In this document: in pieces, positions 47,440 to 56,300 of the stretch
Layout: each line of letters starts with the position of its first letter
Position numbering within the stretch: the first letter of the stretch is position 1
Assembly: GCF_036320965.1 (NCBI RefSeq)
Contig: NC_092235.1
Coordinates: 28,307,476-28,371,475, forward strand
DNA: 64,000 nucleotides
Origin: Panulirus ornatus
Taxonomy: Eukaryota > Arthropoda > Malacostraca > Decapoda > Palinuridae
Direction: 5' to 3'
Translations under genes and position numbers: made by a program
Notes under the pieces: model-generated
The model's input: only the letters and a program-made list of their open reading frames with translations
Databases searched by the model: none
Told to the model about the DNA's origin: nothing

Positions 47440-50400
47440 ACTGGCCTATTTGTGAATTAGGGAGATATTACAGTTATATGTGAAGGAGGGACAGAGTTTT
47501 ATTAACATGTTACCCCATCTCTATCTTGTATATACGTATCATGTCAATTACCTCCTTACACACACAGCCTAAGCCAGGTATCTAATTATGGACCAGCCCA
47601 GAGGGAAGGATGAAAACCTGGGTCAGGTTTAGGCCGACTGCCACGACCAGGATTTGTACCCGACACCAGGGCTGGCCGCTGGCCTGTGCTGACTCTTGTG
47701 TGTGTGTGTGTGTGTGGAGTAAGAGGTGTGGAGTGAGGGGGGGGGGGACACCAGCAGTCGCTGATAAGGCAAACTTTCTATAAATATGACTTGGTGCACA
47801 CTTGAGGCGAATCACTCGGCTGACACACATCCTGCACGAGCTGGTGGGGCGTGGGAGAGAAGTGACTACACTTCCTACATCTCAATAACATTTGTTTAAT
47901 GCTACTACGTAATACATGGCCATGATTCTCATTAATATTTTTCTTCAGTACAGAAAAATAACAAAGCCAGCGTAACATAATCGTAATGACGTGATTTTTT
48001 CTCTTTAGCAGTAGGAAAGAAATGGGACAAGCAGCGTAGTTTTCGGAAATTCAACTTCCTGTCATGACTAAAGAGGAGGAAATATGGGAAAAAGAAAACG
48101 AATGAAATAATGGAGTATAACACAGGAAGAGCGAGAAACAAAAGGAATATATGTCTCAAGATTGATCACTACGTGATGTTGTTTGGTAGCAGTAGTATAG
48201 GTAGAGTATGACACAACAAAGCGGCCGATGCTGTGTGCTGTAAACCTCTACCTGAGAGACGATATCCGGTCGTAGCAACTACTGTGGTAAACAGGTGGAA
48301 GATCTCACTTAATACACCACATTCCCCCACTCACCCAGCATACACAGACCTCCGTTAACCAACACCAAGGTCACCAGGCCAGCCACCACCACGCCCCCAA
48401 CAACCCCCCCACCATCACCACCCGGCTTCCCCACCACCCAGCTTCTGCACCGCCACCACCAACACTGCCTAACCTAACCACCACCAAAACCCAGCTTCGC
48501 CACCATCATTACCCACCTTCAGAAACCACCAACATCCATCCTACTTCGCTGCGAGCCAACAAACCTCAGCTTCACCAACACTACACCATCACCACCACAT
48601 GGCTTCCCCACCACCACTGGTTTTCTCTGCACGTTGGTGAGGGGAACACAAGTCCAGCAGGTGAAGTCGAGACAAAATATTTGTTCGTTCTTTTTGGAGT
48701 CAGAGGCTTATTCGGTTACATATTTCTAGATTATATTCCTGAGATAGTACGAATGTGTGTTTACGTGATTACTGTGTTGTGTGGAGAGTTTTACACTAGT
48801 GTTGCCTCGCCTTTTAACTTTGTATATAGACACGTCTTTACTCCCTTGTATGTATGCAAACACACGTACACTCCACCTATGCCAGGATTCGAACCAAAGC
48901 GTGTATACTTAATGGTCAGTAACGCTGACCGCTGTACCACGGAGGTGTGTGTGTGTGTTGGTCTAAAAAGAAGTACCTGAACTATGCCAAGCAATGTTGA
49001 GTGTGAGTACTAATGGATGAATGGTGTTTATCTCGAGGCCCTGAGGAAAACTGCTACTTCCCGAACTTGTGTTGTTTTCTTGATCTTACATTTGGCCCTG
49101 GTTTTGTGTCTCCTCTGTCCTCTCGTTTCAACATCATTTGTGTTGTTTCTCTTACATGTGTGCTAATGTTTCATAAGTTACGTGGGTAGATGCCGTTCTT
49201 CAGTATTTTCATTGCATGGACAATATCACAACTGACGAAACTGAAGGCCAGTTGAGAGGGTGGGAGTACCTCAGCATGGGGAGACAAGGTCACTAGGTGG
49301 GTAGCGAGGGAGTTGCTCAGTACAGGGAGGATCCCGAACTTGACCCCCACCTCTTCTCCCAGGTGAATCCTCACTCCTCCAATAACAACAATTTAAGAAG
49401 GTTCAAATGGCAGGAGGAAATCATCGAGTCGCGCAAAACATTACGCTCATAAATACAATAATTCCAGACTGGTATAGCAGGTGAGTAAGTGCACATATAA
49501 AGCGATCATACAACTGTATAAATATTTCCTTGACCTTAACTTATTGAATCTAATCGTTTATAAACACATGGCAGGATTAACATATTTAAAATGCAGGTCT
49601 GTTTCCTCTACACAATAATATATCCAGACAAAGCATTAATGTTCAGTAAAGACTTAACTAAAATAGTGGTCTGATTCACTTAAAACTAGATAAGAGATTC
49701 CTTCACAACTAGAGACAATGTAAGAGTGAACTCATTCTTATAAGCCAAGTGTCACTAACATCACAAGTTGGGTGGTAAACATTCAGAGCAAAACTACTGA
49801 TACACAATCACTTAAGTTTCTTTATCTCGGAGGTGCCATGGGTCATAGTTTTCAGTCTTAAATACTGATTATTCAACAGCGTAACTCTAGAACAAGAGTC
49901 ACTGTATTCTAATCATAGTTAGCAGTTCTTCAGTCTTAAAAACTGACAGTTCAATAGTGTGACTCGAGAATACGTCACCGTATTCTAATCATGGTACCAC
50001 AGGTTCCCATGCGTTGGTGCAAGACTTACGGTAGTTGGCGGCTGTAACACACATGAGGGCACACACGTGTACCGTCAATATCGTACACTTCCATTACATC
50101 TTAATGGAACTGGTTGCAAGTTAGGATACCAGTTACAAGTGAGACAAACCTGCAGAAATAATGAAGGAAAACACATCTCGTTGGGGAGAAGGAATGCAAG
50201 ATTACAAGCTATTCTACGTGAAAAAAAAAAAAAGAGGGGGAGGAGGTACAACACAAAAACTCACTTGGGGCAGACATAAAGCCAGTACAATGGGAGGGGT
50301 GTCAGACCTCTTCTGGGTCAGCGTAGATGTAAATCCTGGTGTGTCTTACCTCGACACGTTTAAGGCCACAGTTACTCCCTACTTCTACCTACCACACACA

Positions 50401-53311
50401 CAAGGGCGATGCCTTTTGTCCAACTCAGTTCGACATTCTATTCGGAAAGTTATCATATGTTCCAGCGATGGCAATCATGGAAATATAATGTCTGTATCAT
50501 AAAGGCTGCAGAGCCAGTGTTCCTAGTACGTCTTATGTCACCTTTGTGTTTCATGCATTCATGGCAGTTTCTATATGACGACTTCTTTCTTCTATAAACA
50601 ATAAATCAAAACAGGTAAAGATAGCACTATACAAGGTACTTCACGAAGGCTTCTACTGACAACACTAAGAAAGTTCGGTGTTAAGTTCATGGTACACGAC
50701 CTTTACTTCCGGTGGTTAAACTTGTTTAGTATTGAGGTCACAGTTAAATCTAGATTAGGTTATGTTGTTAGGCTGTTAGGTCAGTTGCTAAGCGTTCATG
50801 AAATGTTCCAGTCATATCAAATACGTAATCGCGTTTCACTCTCTGGAGGAAAAAAAAATGTCGAAAAGTATAGCTTATAAAGTCGACGACAATATGTTCC
50901 TAGTTTCAGTACTAGGAACTGAATCATTGTCTACGGTAAAACTATTTCAAGTGGTTATTGGTCGGGAGAGCGCGACCTGCTTATATTTAACGTTTAGCTA
51001 TGTTAGGCTAGGATTTTGTACCGGAAGAGGACCATAATCACGTTAGTCCTTCGTTTCACCGACTCATGCTATTTAAAAGCATGGGACAATGACAACTTTA
51101 AATGCTACACTGCCTTTATTAGGAGTTCCCTTACAAAGGGGATCACAGCCTCGACATCTGTCTTAAATGTCTCTTGGCGTCGTTTCGTATACCTAACGAA
51201 CGAGTGTTGCGAATGTTAAGAACGAATCGATAAAAACCTTGCACTTCTATATGATCAGGACTCATAAATCACGATGTTGTTTCACTCTGCACAAATATGG
51301 ATTCCAATATATGAATTCAGGAAGACATTTTCTGAGGAACTGATTGTTTATTATGGGCAGACATGAACCCCTTAGGATAATGTCCAGACGCGGCCGTGAT
51401 CCACACACGAGAGGCCAACACCCGCGTGCACGCGACCAACATCAAACCTGTGAATGGTTTACTTCGTTTCATTTTTCATTCGGCTACAGTTCCTTAACCC
51501 TATGCCACCACCGGTGCCACGAAGGGTAGGATGACCTTCCTTTCCATAAGTAACGCGACACAAGAACACATCGCACAGTGTGGGAAGGACCAACACCACC
51601 AAGTCTACTATGCACCTAACACCCCACACAACCAGACGCGACGCCCTCTACACAACATCTCGTATTTCACCGAAAGGTTGAAGTGACACGTCAGATGGCA
51701 GGTTTACCAGAAATGGAGGAAAATGATAAAGAATGAGAGATAAAGACATAATACAACGTCCGTGAACAGTAGGGATGGATACCATCACGAAGCGGGAACA
51801 CTCAACCCCCCCTTTCACATACCCCATTATCCACCCACTCAACCTATGATCCACCAACTTCCACCTTTCTATGTACTCAATATTCCACTCCAATGTTCCT
51901 GGCAAGCTTTAGAATGTAGAACAAGTAACCTCTGTAAGACTTTCTCTTAGCCGACGCCAACCACGGACACTTGGTAAATAAATGCAGAAGCAAGATCGAA
52001 AAAGCCAAAATTACCAAGTAATCCAATACAACAGCCTGGGAAAACCACCTCTAAGAAACGATACGGCTACAGCAGCCAGAGACAACTTCAACAAGTTGTT
52101 TGCCAAAAGTGAAGACGTCAGAAGTTCAGGTGCACAGCAAGACTTCCTGGAACCTAACAAGAGTTTCAGATACTCTAGGTCAAAAGATGGGTGGATCCCA
52201 GGCCCCCGGGGTCCAAACGTCAGCGTCCCCTAACAATTATCCCCCACCCCCCGCCAGACCAGGGAAGTATGGGCCTGTGTGTGGCTAACGCCTGTGGAGG
52301 AGAGCGGTGGCAGGGAGGACGCTCACACACTGCGCATCAGCAACAGTACCCAACCAACAGCTGATTCTGGCCGTGACGTCACAGATGCAAACATTCCACG
52401 AGTGGCCAGTGCTCGGGTCAGTGTCCCTCCATCCCCGTTCACCGCCGTACACTGATGATAGCAGTGCACTTAATGCTGTCAGTATGTCCCTCATGCTGAC
52501 GTGAGAATATTTTCTTACTATTATTAAGTCGAGAGTTGTTGCTACACGTATGCAACTCTCTCTCCGTCGGCAAGAAACATCCACCTGCCGACACAGGGCG
52601 TTCGGTACAAGCCTATCAATCGCTGAACGTAATTTTTTGCTTAAAGTTTAAGGTTTACTATATCAATTCGTAACAATGAATATAAATCAATATCGATAAT
52701 ATTATAATTCGTTCACTTTTCGAGATTGTTAACTAAACCATAAAGTCATTATCAAAACTAAAGTGTTATTATAATAAACATGTTAAGTTAGATTAATTTC
52801 TTATCAAGATGAAAGAAGCTATGAACTCACGTAGATAAGGCCACCTACAGGTCAAACACCAAGCGGTATATCACCAATACGTAACAAGTTCTTTTCGTGA
52901 AGTCTCCGTCAATACCATTAAATGTTCAACGTGAGAAATTCACATTATATTGCAATAAAGTATAACACTAACGTGCCAACATCCGACAGGTACACTGATT
53001 ACCGTGGGACTACGAACACAACACCAGAGGCAAGTTATTAGCGAGAAATTACTCAAGTAGGTATTGTCTGACTTGGAAAGTATCTTAAGTGGGGAACAGT
53101 CCAAGTTGGAAATTATCCAAGTAGAGAACTTTCGAGGTGGAATGATCTGAGAGACGGATGATCAAGGTGTGTGATATGGAACTGCTGGTTGGCGAAGGTG
53201 GGGATGTGTCCAGCTGGAACGTGTTCGGTGAGGCATCACCTTACACTACACGTTCACCTTCACCTGGCTACACCAGCAACGTGCTTCAGGATCAAGCCAA
53301 GCACGTGCTAG

Positions 53312-53354
<43 letters not shown>

Positions 53355-56300
53355 GATACCTGCTGGCCAGAAGACCTACTGGAAGCCACGGAGGTGAAGC
53401 ACAGCCACAGATTCTAACAGCGGGACAAGGTCAGAAGAATAAAAGGATATATAGACACTGGACTTTGCCTACACAACACATCATCAAGTGAACGAAGCAT
53501 ACATTATCAGACATTATAATAAACAGATCCAATGACAAATACGTAAAATAAATCAAGAATTAGCAAAAAAAAAAAAAAAAAACGCGCTATCACATACAGC
53601 TGACATAAGTACAACGATGAAAAATAAACACGGGCAAAGAGCAAAACAACGTACAAACCAATATATATACAAAAATTCCACACATCTGTACAGAGAACAC
53701 TGAACGAGATGGACATAATAAATGGATAATCATGTGAGAAAGATACACAAATCCCAGGACACGTGACGGGCAAACCTTATAACACAGTACGACACGTGAC
53801 AACGCGCACCAAAATCCCTCAGCACGAGACATCCGATCAGCTGAGCCATGTAAACAAATCCCTGCGGTCGGTTCAGTAATCCTGCTTGTGCCGCATGCGT
53901 CTGGTTTCCTCAAGGTTAACACCGCATTTCACTCATAACAACGATGAAAATATTTACTGTGACAAACGTGGATCTAACATTAACTGTGAACTCGTCTGAT
54001 TATACCAAGTGAAAGATTATCCTGGTGTTAGCAGAGCACAATACCCTCCATGTGAACATCAGACAAAAAGCGGCCCGGATATAGCCTGCGACAGTGCCTT
54101 CCTACATCTTTCTCATCACCCTTATAGCCATACGACGTTCGCCTACCTCTTGTTAGTGACAGAGAACATAAATACATTGAGGGGGAAAAAGAGGCCATGC
54201 TTCGCAGTTGGCAATGCAACCAACCACCAGAGGAAGGGCTGGTCAAGCCGTCTTCACTTCTGCTTTGGTCAATTCTTCGGTGCCTCATCCCTCCTCACCA
54301 ACATTACGACCATCACACTGATAACCATATCCAGTGTTGTCTCAATCTTTACCAATGCTTCACAGTTTTCCTGCTTCATCATCAAATATTATCTCTCACT
54401 ATCACCTCATCTTCATCCTAACACAGTTACACTACCATCAACATAGTCGCATGAGCCCCGCTACGTGATCTCTTGTTTGCATGATGCTTGTCAAATACAG
54501 GAGTTAAATCTTTACCATGAACTTATCTAACAATGATTAATCCATTAACAAGGTCAGAGCTGCGAAAACGTCACATACATCAAACATACACATACAGACA
54601 CTGCACGTTTTCTAGACATGTCTAAGTGTCTATATATTTGATGTGGGTGTCAGTGCCACGCCTGCAAAAGCAGACAACAACATTGCGTGCAAGCAGCCAC
54701 GTGGCCAGGGTCGTCCTGGTCCCACCACCACATCTCCCCCTCCACACCACAGCCGACCACCACCTCCTCACCCACCCCACCACAAGGGGTTGTGCGCCTG
54801 ACGTGTCTGGCGTCAGTTGTCAGAGGAGCAGTCGTGGGTACAGACCCTGTCCTACCTAATGGTCTCTACACCAGCTGTTTTACTCTGGATTCAGTTTGCA
54901 TAAACCACCCAGTCTATCAGTCCAGGATAACACACCCCACAACACTCATGCATTATGATCCAAACATCACATAAAATACGATAACAAAATGAGGATAATA
55001 CGTTCAATCAGCGATAATCACAATGTCGCATCTGAATCACTACCATTCACGCAACTCTAGGAATCATTAGAGAAAATAATTACATTCCAGAAGATTTAGA
55101 GTAACACTGAGCTCAGCTTAAAAATGTCATTATTCCTTATATCTCAGATCTGTAGGACATGGTGAAGTATCTGCTACAATATCATCAATAATGATTATAA
55201 CTAGTGACTGTCATGACATCAAACTGTTACACAGAGGACCTTCTACAACACAATAACCTACAACAGCCTCAAGTCTACAACATAACCCATGAATCCCCGT
55301 ATGTTCCCAAGGCCAAAATAACAAGAGGGGACGCTGCTTACGTTGTAAACTACCGACTTGCCCACCTTGCCATAACATCTGTGACACAAGCAGAAAATAT
55401 CAGCCAACACAACTGTGAAGCATAACATGACAACCGACTCTGCGTGGTATAGAGGGATGCAGATACTACCATCACAACAGGTGTACATCGCAATAATGAA
55501 GGAGACATACATGTGAACATGTCTTTAACGACATGTTGCTGAGGCAGCCACCTTCGTCATCCTCAGATAGAAATTCCCTCGCTCTGGCCTCTCAGGTTGC
55601 CCTCACATCACCAAACCGAACACCTGCTGCACACGATATACCACCTCAGGAAACTGTTAATCATCAACGTGGCCAACACACGTGTGCTGGAGGATCTCAA
55701 GGACAGCATTACATGTCCTCTCTCGTCTCCCACTCACAACAACGTCAAAGATTTGCTCTAACTGTCCCACCATTACAAGGCTGTTGTGTGTGTAGACCAT
55801 AATGGTCCCCCATACTAGCAGAACCCGTGATGATCAGTGATAAACTGCTGCGAACTCGGGAAAGTCGACCACAAGATTACCATCAGTAAACTAACATGAC
55901 TACTGTTAACATACTGACGATTACTCTTAATAAACTGAGAAGATTACTGTCAACAAACTAACATTAACAATAAACCATTCGCATGTGGTCTTTGGGAAGA
56001 GGCCACCACGTGAGTTTGACCGACAGATTAAAACTCATTTTCAAAAAAAAAAAAAAAGACGTTAAATGTCATGATGATCATCATGGTTTACCTCATACCT
56101 AAACTGTTTCAAAAACTGAGTTAGAAGATGACGAGAGCTGCTGATTCTGGCTACATTCTAAACCCTCCCTCCTAGCACACCGCAGCTCAGTGTCCATAAA
56201 TCATCTTGAGAAGTTCCTACCTTCACAAAATATGAATCAAAACAGAAATGGTCATGTGGTTGGTTGCATGTGAAAGAACAAATTTCATCATCTTGTTAAG

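Noticed and set aside
48881..48950. Possible functional tRNA gene on the minus strand
   Set aside because: A and B boxes are present, but the acceptor stem does not pair and the flanks look like a dispersed repeat; called a SINE instead.
50745..50795. TTAGG-like pattern suggesting interstitial telomere repeat
   Set aside because: Only isolated 'ttagg' words ('gattaggttatgttgttaggctgttagg') without a regular 5-bp array.
53590..53922. 110-codon minus-strand frame with a hydrophobic end
   Set aside because: Hydrophobicity derives from A/T-rich sequence; overlaps a poly(A) tract and lacks splice context.
54009..54446. 145-codon plus-strand frame in LMBR1 intron 1
   Set aside because: No homology recognised, no supporting splice sites, low-complexity Ser/Thr/His composition.
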